Shown: positions 54,512 to 62,817 of the stretch, in pieces | Layout of the letters: each line of letters starts with the position of its first letter | Position numbering within the stretch: position 1 is the stretch's first letter | Source: an uncultured Eudoraea sp. | Lineage (GTDB): Bacteria > Bacteroidota > Bacteroidia > Flavobacteriales > Flavobacteriaceae | Assembly (NCBI RefSeq): GCF_947258525.1 | Contig: NZ_CAMYIP010000079.1 | Location: 19,447-83,446 of the forward strand | Length of the DNA stretch: 64,000 bases | Reading direction: 5' to 3' | Position numbers and translations under genes: made by a program | Notes under the pieces: model-generated | Told to the model about the DNA's origin: nothing | Database searches by the model: none | What the model saw: only the letters and a program-made list of their open reading frames with translations

Positions 54512-55177
54512 ATGAACGTTACTATTCATCCGAGCTGGCAGAGTCAGCTCCAATCCGAATTCCAAAAACCCTATTTCGATACTTTGGTACGGTTTGTTAG
54601 AGATGAATATCGTTCAACAACCTGCTATCCTAAAGGGAATAACATTTTTGCTGCCTTTGACCACTCCAATTTCGAGCTCACCAAAGTGGTGATCATTGGT
54701 CAGGACCCTTACCACGGGCCCAATCAGGCTAATGGCCTCTGTTTTTCCGTAAAAGACGGAATTCCGCATCCACCATCTTTAATAAATATATTTAAGGAAA
54801 TAGAGACAGATATTGGGAAACCATACCCTAAAAGCGGTAACCTTGAACACTGGGCAGACCAGGGTGTTTTGTTGCTAAATGCCACTTTAACTGTCAGGGC
54901 GCATAGTGCCGGTAGTCATCAGAATAAGGGCTGGGAAGTTTTTACTGATTCAGTGATACGCAAGCTTTCAGCAGAGAAAAAAGGGTTGGTATTTCTGTTA
55001 TGGGGAGGATATGCAAAAAAGAAGATTAGCTTGATTGATACCTCAAAACACTACATTCTTACTTCCGGACATCCCTCACCCTTAAGCGCCAACAGAGGTC
55101 TTTGGTTTGGGAACAAACACTTCAGTAAGACAAATGAACTCTTGAAGAATATGGGTAAAACGCCTATAAACTGGTGA
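54512..55177 (+). CDS. ung: Uracil-DNA glycosylase
   Basis: Removes uracil from DNA by cleaving the N-glycosidic bond, starting base-excision repair. The 221 residues have the water-activating loop GQDPYHGPNQANGLCFSV (about 64-81; catalytic Asp), LLLNATLTVRAHSAGSHQNKGWE, and HPSPLSANRG (His, about 189) of family 1 UDG. It is complete and starts at an ATG with the usual N-terminus (IHPSWQSQLQSEFQKPYF). The stop region overlaps the convergent binding-protein-fold gene by 14 bp. Confidence 0.98.
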   Translation: MNVTIHPSWQSQLQSEFQKPYFDTLVRFVRDEYRSTTCYPKGNNIFAAFDHSNFELTKVVIIGQDPYHGPNQANGLCFSVKDGIPHPPSLINIFKEIETDIGKPYPKSGNLEHWADQGVLLLNATLTVRAHSAGSHQNKGWEVFTDSVIRKLSAEKKGLVFLLWGGYAKKKISLIDTSKHYILTSGHPSPLSANRGLWFGNKHFSKTNELLKNMGKTPINW

Positions 55178-56015
55178 TTAGCTCGTCAATATCAAGTTTA
55201 TTCTTGATCAATTTTAATTTAAAGAGATAATCCTGAACGATGTTTATTGTTTCCAGACTTATTTGTGATTGACTCCATTCTGTTAGGCCTAACCATTCTC
55301 GTACATCCTCAATCCGCTGTTCATATTTGTTAGAAATTGTCCTGTCAATACTTGGGATACGTTTGAATTCAGTGGTGTAAAGATTAATTACTTCTAAAAT
55401 ATGTTGGAGTATTTCTCTATTCTTATTTAGAAAAGATTCGGTAGCAGCGATAACAAAACACGGCCATGGAGTAGGGCAGTCTGCAAGTCTTCTGAATATA
55501 CCTGAATCAACAATAGGTTTAGTCGTAAAGTGTTCCCACATAAAATAATCTGCTGTCCCCAATTTTAGAGCGTCTATAGCACCATCCAGGGTATTCACTA
55601 TATGGAAATTAAGTGAAGATGTATCCCATCCGTTAGATTGGGCATTCACAAAGGACATAAGGTGGCTGCCACTGCCAAACCTGCTAATTGCCACAGTTGC
55701 ATTTTGTAGATCCGCCATATTTTGGAATTCGCTATCAGCAGCTACATGGATACCCCATTGAAGGGGTGTAGCTATATACTCCTGGACTATTTTTACAGGA
55801 TTTCCTTCAGTAATACTTTTTACAATGCCTTCAGTGAGAATAATAGCCAGGTCTGTCTGCCCTTCTTCTAACATGGCACACATCTTTCCTGTACCTTCCG
55901 GAACATCTGTCCATATCAGGTTAATCCCTCTTGTTTCAAATGCGCCTTCTTCTATAGCCATTAGCCAGGCATAATTAAAATGCTCGGGGACTCCAATAAT
56001 CTTAACAGTTTTCAA
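55164..56015 (-). CDS. Cytosolic periplasmic-binding-protein-fold protein (Ca3427/NMT1-like)
   Basis: A 283-residue protein with the two-lobe fold of ABC substrate-binding proteins (NMT1/THI5 or MqnA-like): VKIIGVPEHFNYAWLMAIEEGAFETRGINLIWTDVPEGTGKMCAMLEEGQTDLAIILTEGIV, and LQNATVAISRFGSGSHLMSFVNAQSNGWD. It has no signal peptide, so it should stay in the cytosol, and no permease or ATPase is nearby. That pattern resembles enzymes on this fold, or the stand-alone Ca3427-type group. It overlaps the nucleoside phosphorylase gene by 4 bp. A role in metabolising that enzyme's product is inferred, not shown. Confidence 0.8.
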   Translation of the reverse strand: MKTVKIIGVPEHFNYAWLMAIEEGAFETRGINLIWTDVPEGTGKMCAMLEEGQTDLAIILTEGIVKSITEGNPVKIVQEYIATPLQWGIHVAADSEFQNMADLQNATVAISRFGSGSHLMSFVNAQSNGWDTSSLNFHIVNTLDGAIDALKLGTADYFMWEHFTTKPIVDSGIFRRLADCPTPWPCFVIAATESFLNKNREILQHILEVINLYTTEFKRIPSIDRTISNKYEQRIEDVREWLGLTEWSQSQISLETINIVQDYLFKLKLIKNKLDIDELITSL

Positions 56016-56884
56016 TATGCCGTGAGTTTTTCAAGCGTATACTTAATAAGAGCATCTATAGTTTTAACCGGATCTTTAGAAAACTGACCTGTACTTCTAT
56101 TTGCTAATATACAGTTCATTGATGCCGCTCTGTGACCCATTAATTTTGAAAGGCCATAAATAGCTGATGTTTCCATTTCCAGATTAGTAATCCTCATTCC
56201 ATTATACTCAAAAGAGCTTAACTTGGAATTCAGGTCATTGTCCTCCAATAGTAATCGCAATCTGCGTCCCTGGGGTCCATAGAAACCAACATTTGTACCT
56301 GTGAAGCCCATAATAACGTTATCTGAGCGTAGTTTTTCAGTTAATTGAAGATCAGACTCCACTACGTAGGGAATAGACTTAAAAACAGACCATTCCGTTT
56401 GATCTATAAAGGCAAGCTGAATTTCTGGGTGTTGAATATGTTCACTTTCGTAGAAATGAAGCACATTATCAAAACCAATGGCATATTCGCTTAATATAAA
56501 GGAATCTGTTTCAATATCTGGCTGTAAACCGCCCGATGTGCCAACACGGACAATGTCCAGACTAGTTTTATTTTCTTTTATTGTTCTGGTCTCGAAATCG
56601 ATATTAACCAATGCATCGAGTTCATTAATTACAATATCAATATTGTCTGCTCCAATGCCTGATGAAACTACAGAAATTCTGGTTCCATTGAGCATTCCTG
56701 TATGAGTAATAAATTCCCTTTTTCCTTTTTTTACTTCTATTGTATCAAAATATTTAGAAACTAATGGAACTCGGTTTTGGTCACCGACAACAATGACGGT
56801 CTCTGCCAGGTCTTGAGGTAATAAATTAAGGTGATATATGCTGTTATCAGCATTAAGAATGAGCTCAGAAGCACTCAGCTGCAT
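56012..56884 (-). CDS. Nucleoside phosphorylase family protein (PNP/UDP type)
   Basis: Phosphorolytic or hydrolytic cleavage of the N-glycosidic bond of a nucleoside. The 290 residues include AETVIVVGDQNRVPLVSKYFDTIEV (about 26-50), VRVGTSGGLQPDIETDSFILSEYAIGFDNVLHFY (phosphate-binding region), and LEMETSAIYGLSKLMGHRAASMNCILANR (substrate Glu-Met-Glu type motif). It resembles uridine phosphorylase-like enzymes; the base is not clear. It is the middle gene of a three-gene operon: 1 bp after the DUF1835 gene and 4-bp overlap with the binding-protein-fold gene. Confidence 0.9.
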   Translation of the reverse strand: MQLSASELILNADNSIYHLNLLPQDLAETVIVVGDQNRVPLVSKYFDTIEVKKGKREFITHTGMLNGTRISVVSSGIGADNIDIVINELDALVNIDFETRTIKENKTSLDIVRVGTSGGLQPDIETDSFILSEYAIGFDNVLHFYESEHIQHPEIQLAFIDQTEWSVFKSIPYVVESDLQLTEKLRSDNVIMGFTGTNVGFYGPQGRRLRLLLEDNDLNSKLSSFEYNGMRITNLEMETSAIYGLSKLMGHRAASMNCILANRSTGQFSKDPVKTIDALIKYTLEKLTAY

Positions 56885-56885
56885 A

Positions 56886-57818
56886 CTACAGTTTTAGAAT
56901 TCTGTCGGACTCCGTATTATATAAGAAATTATACTTTAATGCGCCTCCCAGATAGTCTTCACTGTCTCTTATTTGAGAATAATAATTGGTTTGTCCATCT
57001 AGTATTTCTTTTCCTTTTGCGGTTAACCGTACGGGATTGAATGAAGAAAAAAGAGGCCGCAGGTTAGAAATTACTCGCTCGTATTGCGTGTCACCAAAAC
57101 CATAAAATCCTTGATTTTCAAGTAGTTTACTAAGTAATTGTTTTTTAGATTTTGGTTTTTGTTGAAGAGAATATTCAAGAACGCGATTCTCCAGCTCGTT
57201 CAAACCATTTTTAATGGTAGGAAACCTTTTTAAGTGAACTTTGATAGCATCAGAGAGATAGTCAAATTGATAATTATCAAAATCCATCAGATTTTCTAAT
57301 CGGATAGGATTATCGCTGCAATACAATTGCCAGACATAATCTGCATATTCTATATCATTCTGGGATAGCTTTGTCTTATTAGCATAAGAATTCAAAATTT
57401 GCTCATCATTTAAATCGCTGAGCCCGTACAAACGATTTGTTTCATCCTCATCCCCACTGCATACTAAATATATTTCAGCATATCTCCTGTGTTTCTTTAG
57501 CCAACTTAACACTGCGAGCATATTTATCTGGCAAAATAAGTCGTATTCAAACCAAAGTATAATCTGATCTTGTTGTTTATGATTACAAAGAGAACGATAT
57601 TCTTTTAAGGTCTTCTCAACAAACCAGGACTTGCTGACCTTGTAATTTTTATGAAGAAAATCAAAACGAGTTTTCCAAAACGATTCACTACCTACATTAG
57701 TTTCCGTTTTTCCCTCACAAAGCATTTCCCGCCAGGTGATTATATCGCCCTTAAGTTTTAGTGATTTTAACTTTTGGGTGAAACTATCCCCGTTGGTGAT
57801 ATGCAATTGGGAACTCAT
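56886..57818 (-). CDS. DUF1835 domain-containing protein
   Basis: A 310-residue cytosolic protein. The N-terminus carries DUF1835: LHITNGDSFTQKLKSLKLKGDIITWREMLCEG (about 5-36) and IILWFEYDLFCQINMLAVLSWL. The family is uncharacterised; the first block resembles a nucleotide-binding Rossmann-like strand-loop. The C-terminal part (about 195-310) is wHTH-like in pattern, ending GGALKYNFLYNTESDRILKL. It is the first of three tightly packed genes with a nucleoside phosphorylase and a cytosolic binding-protein-fold protein, suggesting a shared nucleotide-related function. Confidence 0.82.
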   Translation of the reverse strand: MSSQLHITNGDSFTQKLKSLKLKGDIITWREMLCEGKTETNVGSESFWKTRFDFLHKNYKVSKSWFVEKTLKEYRSLCNHKQQDQIILWFEYDLFCQINMLAVLSWLKKHRRYAEIYLVCSGDEDETNRLYGLSDLNDEQILNSYANKTKLSQNDIEYADYVWQLYCSDNPIRLENLMDFDNYQFDYLSDAIKVHLKRFPTIKNGLNELENRVLEYSLQQKPKSKKQLLSKLLENQGFYGFGDTQYERVISNLRPLFSSFNPVRLTAKGKEILDGQTNYYSQIRDSEDYLGGALKYNFLYNTESDRILKL

Positions 57819-57959
57819 TATGATTAGGTAGTTTAGTTTATAACGTTTAAAAGTAACATTTAATCGAAAAAAACAAAAACAAATTAACAGAAAAACCTCT
57901 GAAATTATAGTTAAATTTTTTTAACCGGGTTATTTGAGTATATAAAAACGGGCTCAAAG

Positions 57960-58289
57960 TTAACCTCCCACGCGTTTTGTCCTAAAACCCATTTCCTGAA
58001 GCAAGGTCATTATTTTGTCTCTGTAATCACCCTGAATTATTATTGAATTGTTTTTAAATGTACCACCCACACTTAATTTTTTCTTTAAATCCTGAGCTAA
58101 TTTTTTAAAATCTTTTTCAGCTCCGTTATACCCCTCCAAAATAGTGATCGGTTTACCTTTTCTTTTTTCATATTTACAGATTATCGGCTCTTTCTGAAGC
58201 CACAATTCTGGTTTCTTCTCAGCAACTTTATCTGCCTCTGAGGAAATATGCTCCGGAAATAAATTCTTTAATTGATCTTTTAAATCCAT
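57960..58289 (-). CDS. SUI1/eIF1-like (YciH-type) translation initiation factor
   Basis: Bacterial homologue of eukaryotic eIF1, thought to monitor start-codon selection. The 109 residues consist of a short acidic lead (to about 35) and the SUI1 domain: EKRKGKPITILEGYNGAEKDFKKLAQDLKKKLSVGGTFKNNSIIIQGDYRDKIMTLLQEMGFRTKRVGG. The KKLSVGG and IIIQGD blocks are the family core. It is complete and cytosolic. It follows the 2OG oxygenase gene by about 100 bp and lies downstream of nothing obviously related. Function in bacteria is not firmly established. Confidence 0.93.
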   Translation of the reverse strand: MDLKDQLKNLFPEHISSEADKVAEKKPELWLQKEPIICKYEKRKGKPITILEGYNGAEKDFKKLAQDLKKKLSVGGTFKNNSIIIQGDYRDKIMTLLQEMGFRTKRVGG

Positions 58290-58390
58290 TTTGGGACTTC
58301 TATGATTAAACGTCTAAGACGCAATAAGTTATAAAACCTAAATCCTTGATATATAATAATATAAACATTATTAATTAAAGTAATAAGTAA

Positions 58391-59338
58391 TTATTTAATT
58401 AATCCCAGTTCTATTAGGCGTTCATTTAAAAACTCTCCTGCTGTTATATCATCAAAACGTTTGGGATGCTCTTGATCAATACAATTGTCAAGGCAATTAA
58501 GGGGCATACTGCTTATCGGATGCATAAAAAAGGGAATAGAGTATCTGGAAGTATTCCATAATTCACGGGGCGGATTAACCACCCTATGAACTGTAGATTT
58601 AAGTTTCTCATTAGATAGGCGAGAAAGCATATCCCCGACATTGATCATTAACTGATCCGTCGTGGCGATTGCATCAATCCATTCTCCCTTATGATTTTGA
58701 ACCTGAAGGCCTCTGCCATGTGCTCCCATCAGCAAGGTTATGAGGTTTATATCTCCGTGAGCAGCCGCTCTCACTGCATTTTTAGGTTCATTAACAATTG
58801 GAGGATAGTGAATTGGTCTTAAAATAGAATTACCATTCTTAATATAACCATCAAAGTAAGTTTCAGAAAGATTCAGATGAAGCGCCAGTGCTCTAAGCAC
58901 GTATTTGGCAGTCTTCTCCAGCATCTTATAAGTTTCTTTGCCAACTGTATTGAATTTTGGCAATTCTCTTACGATTACATTTTCCGGGTATTCCTTTTCA
59001 AGTATTGGGTCATCTTCAACATACTGACCAAAATGCCAAAACTCCTTTAAGTCTCCTTCCTTTCTTCCTTTTGCATGCTCTTTGCCAAAGGATGTATAGC
59101 CTCTTTGACCTCCAATACCATCTATTTCATACGAATCCTTCACACTCTGAGGTAATTCGAAGAACTTTTTAACTTCCCCATATAAATCTTTGACCAGTTC
59201 ATCAGAAAGAAAATGACCACTTAGGGCAACAAAGCCAATATTTTCAAAAGCGCTGCCAATTTCTTTCGTAAACTTCTCTTTTCGCTCCGGATTGCCGCTA
59301 GTATAATCTCTTAAGTCTACACTGGGGATATTGCTCAT
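58391..59338 (-). CDS. Isopenicillin N synthase-like 2-oxoglutarate/Fe(II) oxygenase
   Basis: Non-heme iron oxygenase of the flavonol synthase/isopenicillin N synthase family. The 315 residues have the N-terminal DIOX_N region (VDLRDYTSGNPERKEKFTKEIGSAFENIGFVALSGH), then AAAHGDINLITLLMG (HxD, about 211-213), the distal iron His in STVHRVVNPP (about 268) and SRYSIPFFMHP (Arg/Ser binding the 2-oxoglutarate carboxylate, about 281-287). All iron ligands and the RxS motif are present, so it should be active. A TAACTTTG box at 59368-59361 may be its -7 element. No biosynthetic partner genes are adjacent; the substrate is unknown. Confidence 0.9.
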   Translation of the reverse strand: MSNIPSVDLRDYTSGNPERKEKFTKEIGSAFENIGFVALSGHFLSDELVKDLYGEVKKFFELPQSVKDSYEIDGIGGQRGYTSFGKEHAKGRKEGDLKEFWHFGQYVEDDPILEKEYPENVIVRELPKFNTVGKETYKMLEKTAKYVLRALALHLNLSETYFDGYIKNGNSILRPIHYPPIVNEPKNAVRAAAHGDINLITLLMGAHGRGLQVQNHKGEWIDAIATTDQLMINVGDMLSRLSNEKLKSTVHRVVNPPRELWNTSRYSIPFFMHPISSMPLNCLDNCIDQEHPKRFDDITAGEFLNERLIELGLIK

Positions 59339-59469
59339 AGCTAAGGTTTTAATATGCTTTCAAAGTTAATAAATATTAAGTGCAAACATGCATGGATTTC
59401 TACTGTTTTATTGAGGTCAATTTTGTTACATTTATACCCGTATCACAAGCACAAACTATTTGTTGAAAT

Positions 59470-61446
59470 ATGCAATATTCAAGCAAAGGGATAAGTAACG
59501 AAAAGCAACTGGAGCTCTACAGGGCTATGTTAAAGCCAAGAATGATCGAAGAAAAGATGCTAATTCTCTTACGTCAGGGAAAGATATCTAAATGGTTTAG
59601 TGGTATAGGTCAGGAAGCTATTGCAGTAGGTGTTGCCACTGCTTTGAATGAAGATGAATATATTCTTCCAATGCACAGAAACCTAGGAGTTTTTACAACA
59701 CGGGGCATACCTTTATTTCGATTATTTACCCAATGGCAGGGTAAGTCCAGTGGATTTACAAATGGCCGCGATCGAAGTTTTCATTTTGGAACTCAGGAGT
59801 ATAAGATTGTGGGCATGATTTCCCATCTGGGGCCTCAACTGGGTGTGGCAGATGGTATTGCTTTGGCAGATCTTCTAAAGAAAAGACAGAAAGTAACCGC
59901 TGTATTTACAGGTGAAGGTGCTACCAGCGAAGGCGACTTCCATGAAGCGCTCAATGTGGCTGCGGTGTGGGATTTACCCGTACTATTTTGTGTTGAAAAC
60001 AATGGATACGGACTTTCTACACCAATATCCGAGCAGTTTAAATGTGAACATATTGCAGATAAAGGTAAAGGTTATGGAATGGAAGCCCATATCATAAACG
60101 GAAATAATATCCTTGAAGTTTACAGTAAAGTCAATGAATTATGTGAAAGTATCCGAAAAGAGCCAAGACCGGTCTTATTGGAATTCAAAACATTTAGAAT
60201 GCGCGGACATGAAGAGGCTAGTGGCACCAAATATGTTCCTAAAAGACTATTGGAGGAATGGGCGGCGCTGGATCCTTTAGAAAATTATGTTGAGTATTTA
60301 CACGCTCAGGGGATTCTTTCTGAGGAAAAGGAAGTTGAATATAAAAAGGAAATCATTCACGAAATAGATGATAATCTTAAGCTGGCTTTTGCGGAAGGAG
60401 AGGTGCAATTTAGTGAAAGTAAAGAATTAAATGATGTTTATAAAGAGTATAAATATCAAGATGTTAAACCAAATATAGAAGTACATAATATTCGCCTGGT
60501 TGATGCAATTTCGGAAAGTTTAAAACAATCAATGGAAAAGCATGAGGACTTGGTGATATTGGGTCAGGATATTGCCGATTATGGGGGTGTCTTTAAAATA
60601 ACGGAAGGTTTTGTTGAAGCTTTTGGGGCAGAAAGGGTAAGAAATACACCTATATGTGAATCGGCAATTGTATCTGCAGCCATGGGGCTTTCTATCAATG
60701 GAATAAAATCCGTAATGGAAATGCAATTTGGCGATTTTGTCAGTTCAGGTTTTAATCCAATAATCAATTACCTTGCTAAAGTCCACTATCGGTGGAATGA
60801 AAATGCAGATGTGGTAATTAGAATGCCTTGTGGTGCAGGAGTGGGTGCCGGACCGTTTCATTCCCAGACCAATGAAGCGTGGTTCACAAAAACTCCGGGA
60901 CTAAAAGTAGTGTATCCTGCTTTCCCTTATGACGCAAAAGGTCTTTTGGCAACAGCGATTAATGATCCCAACCCGGTAATGTTTTTTGAACATAAAGCGC
61001 TTTATCGCAGTGTTTACCAGGAGGTTCCCACTTCTTATTACACCTTACCATTTGGAAAAGCCAGCCTGTTGAAAGAAGGTGATGAAGTTTCAATAGTCAC
61101 CTACGGTGCTGGTGTTCACTGGGCTCTTGAATGTTTGGAGCAACATCCAGAAATACGAGCAGATCTTTTAGATTTGCGCACACTCCAGCCTTTAGACACT
61201 CAGGCAATTTATGAATCTGTTAAAAAGACAGGGAAATTAATTATTCTACAGGAAGACAGTATGTTTGGAGGGATTGCCAGTGATATATCTGCACTTGTGA
61301 TGGAGGAGTGTTTTGAATTTCTGGATGCTCCGGTGAAACGGGTCGCGAGTATGGAAACTCCGGTTCCATTTGCCAAATCATTGGAAAATAATTATTTACC
61401 CAAAGAAAGGTTTCTGACCTCTTTAATTGAGTTGATGGAATATTAA
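59470..61446 (+). CDS. Fused alpha/beta 2-oxoacid dehydrogenase E1 (canonical TPP motif)
   Basis: TPP-dependent E1 component with alpha and beta chains fused in 658 residues. Alpha part: GQEAIAVGVATAL (about 54-66), the TPP motif AVFTGEGATSEGDFHEALNVAAVWDLPVLFCVENNGYGLS (GEG...NN), and FKTFRMRGHEEAS. Beta part (about 335-658): LVILGQDIADYGGVFKITEGFVEAFGAERVRNTPICESAIVSAAMG, MPCGAGVGAGPFHSQTNEAWFTKTPGLKVVYPA, and the transketolase C-terminal domain. Similar to branched-chain or acetoin-type E1. Unlike the other fused E1 in this window it keeps the usual ligands. No E2/E3 genes are adjacent. Confidence 0.92.
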   Translation: MQYSSKGISNEKQLELYRAMLKPRMIEEKMLILLRQGKISKWFSGIGQEAIAVGVATALNEDEYILPMHRNLGVFTTRGIPLFRLFTQWQGKSSGFTNGRDRSFHFGTQEYKIVGMISHLGPQLGVADGIALADLLKKRQKVTAVFTGEGATSEGDFHEALNVAAVWDLPVLFCVENNGYGLSTPISEQFKCEHIADKGKGYGMEAHIINGNNILEVYSKVNELCESIRKEPRPVLLEFKTFRMRGHEEASGTKYVPKRLLEEWAALDPLENYVEYLHAQGILSEEKEVEYKKEIIHEIDDNLKLAFAEGEVQFSESKELNDVYKEYKYQDVKPNIEVHNIRLVDAISESLKQSMEKHEDLVILGQDIADYGGVFKITEGFVEAFGAERVRNTPICESAIVSAAMGLSINGIKSVMEMQFGDFVSSGFNPIINYLAKVHYRWNENADVVIRMPCGAGVGAGPFHSQTNEAWFTKTPGLKVVYPAFPYDAKGLLATAINDPNPVMFFEHKALYRSVYQEVPTSYYTLPFGKASLLKEGDEVSIVTYGAGVHWALECLEQHPEIRADLLDLRTLQPLDTQAIYESVKKTGKLIILQEDSMFGGIASDISALVMEECFEFLDAPVKRVASMETPVPFAKSLENNYLPKERFLTSLIELMEY

Positions 61447-61527
61447 AAATATACCCCTGATTTAAAGAACCTGAATCAATAAAATTTTTACTTTAGTTAC
61501 TTCTAAAATAATTACAAATAATCTTTT

Positions 61528-62037
61528 ATGAAAAATACAGTTTTTTTAATCCTGGCAATACTTTTAGTTGCTTGTTCTGCAACGAATACAGCTACTTCCC
61601 AATCTTCTCAAATGAAGAAAAAAACACTTAAAGGAACCTGGTCTCTGACCAATATTCGTTTTGTTGGAGAAGAAGGGCTTTATAAAGCAGATTTATTTGG
61701 TATTGCCGATTCGCCTTGTTATAAAGGCGGTGAATGGATGTTTATTCCAAACAATGGAACGGGTAGGTTCTCCATTAACGGGTCTGAAAGATGCCAGGAA
61801 GGTACACACCGCATTCTTTGGTCTTTCTATGAACCAGGAGACGGGAGTACAGAACTACAGTTCAAATTGGTGGACACCAAAAATAAACCACTTAGTGGTG
61901 ATAAAAGTGGCTACCGAATGAGTATAGAAAGCTTAAGTGAATCTAAGGTGGAATTCAGAGTAGAGGTTGATTATAAAGGAAAACCTTTTGATGTAGTCCT
62001 CAATTTAGAAAAGGTTTCTAAAGATGTAACGCTTTAA
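61528..62037 (+). CDS. Lipocalin-like lipoprotein
   Basis: Small lipoprotein (169 residues; LAILLVACSATN, lipid Cys16) with a single beta-barrel-like domain: KGTWSLTNIRFVGEEGLYKADLFGIADSPCYKGGEWMFIPNNGTGRFSINGSERCQEGTHRILWSFYEPG. The W of KGTW near the start of the domain and the two cysteines are typical of the lipocalin-like DUF5004/DUF4488 type group in Bacteroidetes. Outer-membrane location is inferred. It is 23 bp upstream of an OmpA-family gene and is possibly cotranscribed with it. The ligand is unknown. Confidence 0.85.
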   Translation: MKNTVFLILAILLVACSATNTATSQSSQMKKKTLKGTWSLTNIRFVGEEGLYKADLFGIADSPCYKGGEWMFIPNNGTGRFSINGSERCQEGTHRILWSFYEPGDGSTELQFKLVDTKNKPLSGDKSGYRMSIESLSESKVEFRVEVDYKGKPFDVVLNLEKVSKDVTL

Positions 62038-62060
62038 AATAAATTCAAAATAGTATTCAG

Positions 62061-62735
62061 ATGACAAGAAAATTTACAAGTTTCCTATTGGTTGGGATGA
62101 TGTTCCTTACGCTAAACAGCAGTTGTAACGCCATAAAAAACTCTAATAAAACACAAAGAGGGGCTGCTATTGGCGGAGCAGGTGGTGCTGTGGTTGGCGG
62201 CCTTATTGGCGGAAATATTGGTGGTGCATTGATCGGTGCTGCCATAGGTGGAGTTGCCGGGGGTCTCATTGGAAATAATATGGACAAGCAGGCACAGAAA
62301 ATTGAAAATGAAATTCCAGGGGCGGATGTAAAACGTGTAGGAGAAGGGATCCATATAATTTTTGACGACAAAAGTGGCGTCAACTTTGCGTTTGACAGTT
62401 CTGACTTAACGGCAGAGGCCAAATCCAACCTGGATAAGGTCGCAGAAATATTTAATGAATTTCCGGACACGAATTTAATGATACAGGGATATACTGATAG
62501 TGTAGGCAACGATGAGTATAATTTAAAGTTATCAAAAAGGCGGGCTGATGCTGTTGCTAAATATATAGCCAATGCCGGCGTGGCTAAAAGCAGAATGACT
62601 GTTGAAGGTTTTGGTGAAGCTTCACCCAGATTTGACAATGCTACCAAAGAAGGACAGGCTAAGAACAGAAGGGTAGAAATAGGAGTGTCTGCCAATAAAC
62701 AAATGATTGAAGATGCAAAGGCTCAGGCCAATTAA
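62061..62735 (+). CDS. OmpA family lipoprotein with N-terminal glycine zipper
   Basis: Outer-membrane lipoprotein binding peptidoglycan. Lipobox TLNSSC (lipid Cys about 22). Residues about 35-70 are a Gly/Ala-rich glycine zipper (AAIGGAGGAVVGGLIGGNIGGALIGAAIGGVAGGLIGNNMDKQ), predicted to insert in membrane. The C-terminal OmpA domain has GYTDSVGNDEYNLKLSKRRADAVAKYI, GVAKSRMTVEGFGEASPRFDNATKEGQAKNRRVEIGV, all peptidoglycan-binding residues intact. At 224 residues it is a YiaD-like protein. It is 23 bp after the lipocalin-like gene and is followed by a strong terminator. Confidence 0.94.
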   Translation: MTRKFTSFLLVGMMFLTLNSSCNAIKNSNKTQRGAAIGGAGGAVVGGLIGGNIGGALIGAAIGGVAGGLIGNNMDKQAQKIENEIPGADVKRVGEGIHIIFDDKSGVNFAFDSSDLTAEAKSNLDKVAEIFNEFPDTNLMIQGYTDSVGNDEYNLKLSKRRADAVAKYIANAGVAKSRMTVEGFGEASPRFDNATKEGQAKNRRVEIGVSANKQMIEDAKAQAN

Positions 62736-62766
62736 TTAAGATTATTTAAGGATTAAAATTTTTTGT

Positions 62767-62794
62767 AAACCCGACTTTTGAGTCGGGTTTTTTT
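62767..62794 (+). terminator. Intrinsic terminator
   Basis: AAACCCGACT-TTTG-AGTCGGGTTT followed by TTTT: a 10-bp perfect stem after the OmpA-family gene. Confidence 0.93.
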
Positions 62795-62817
62795 ACAAAA
62801 ACAACTATCTTCAATCA

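Noticed and set aside
55164-56015. ABC transporter importer suggested by the substrate-binding fold
   Set aside because: There is no signal peptide or lipobox and no permease or ATPase gene nearby.
62057-62695. Long minus-strand ORF (212 aa) opposite the glycine-zipper OmpA gene
   Set aside because: It is the antisense of a Gly/Ala/Pro-rich coding region; the product is low-complexity with no family, and the OmpA frame is clearly real.
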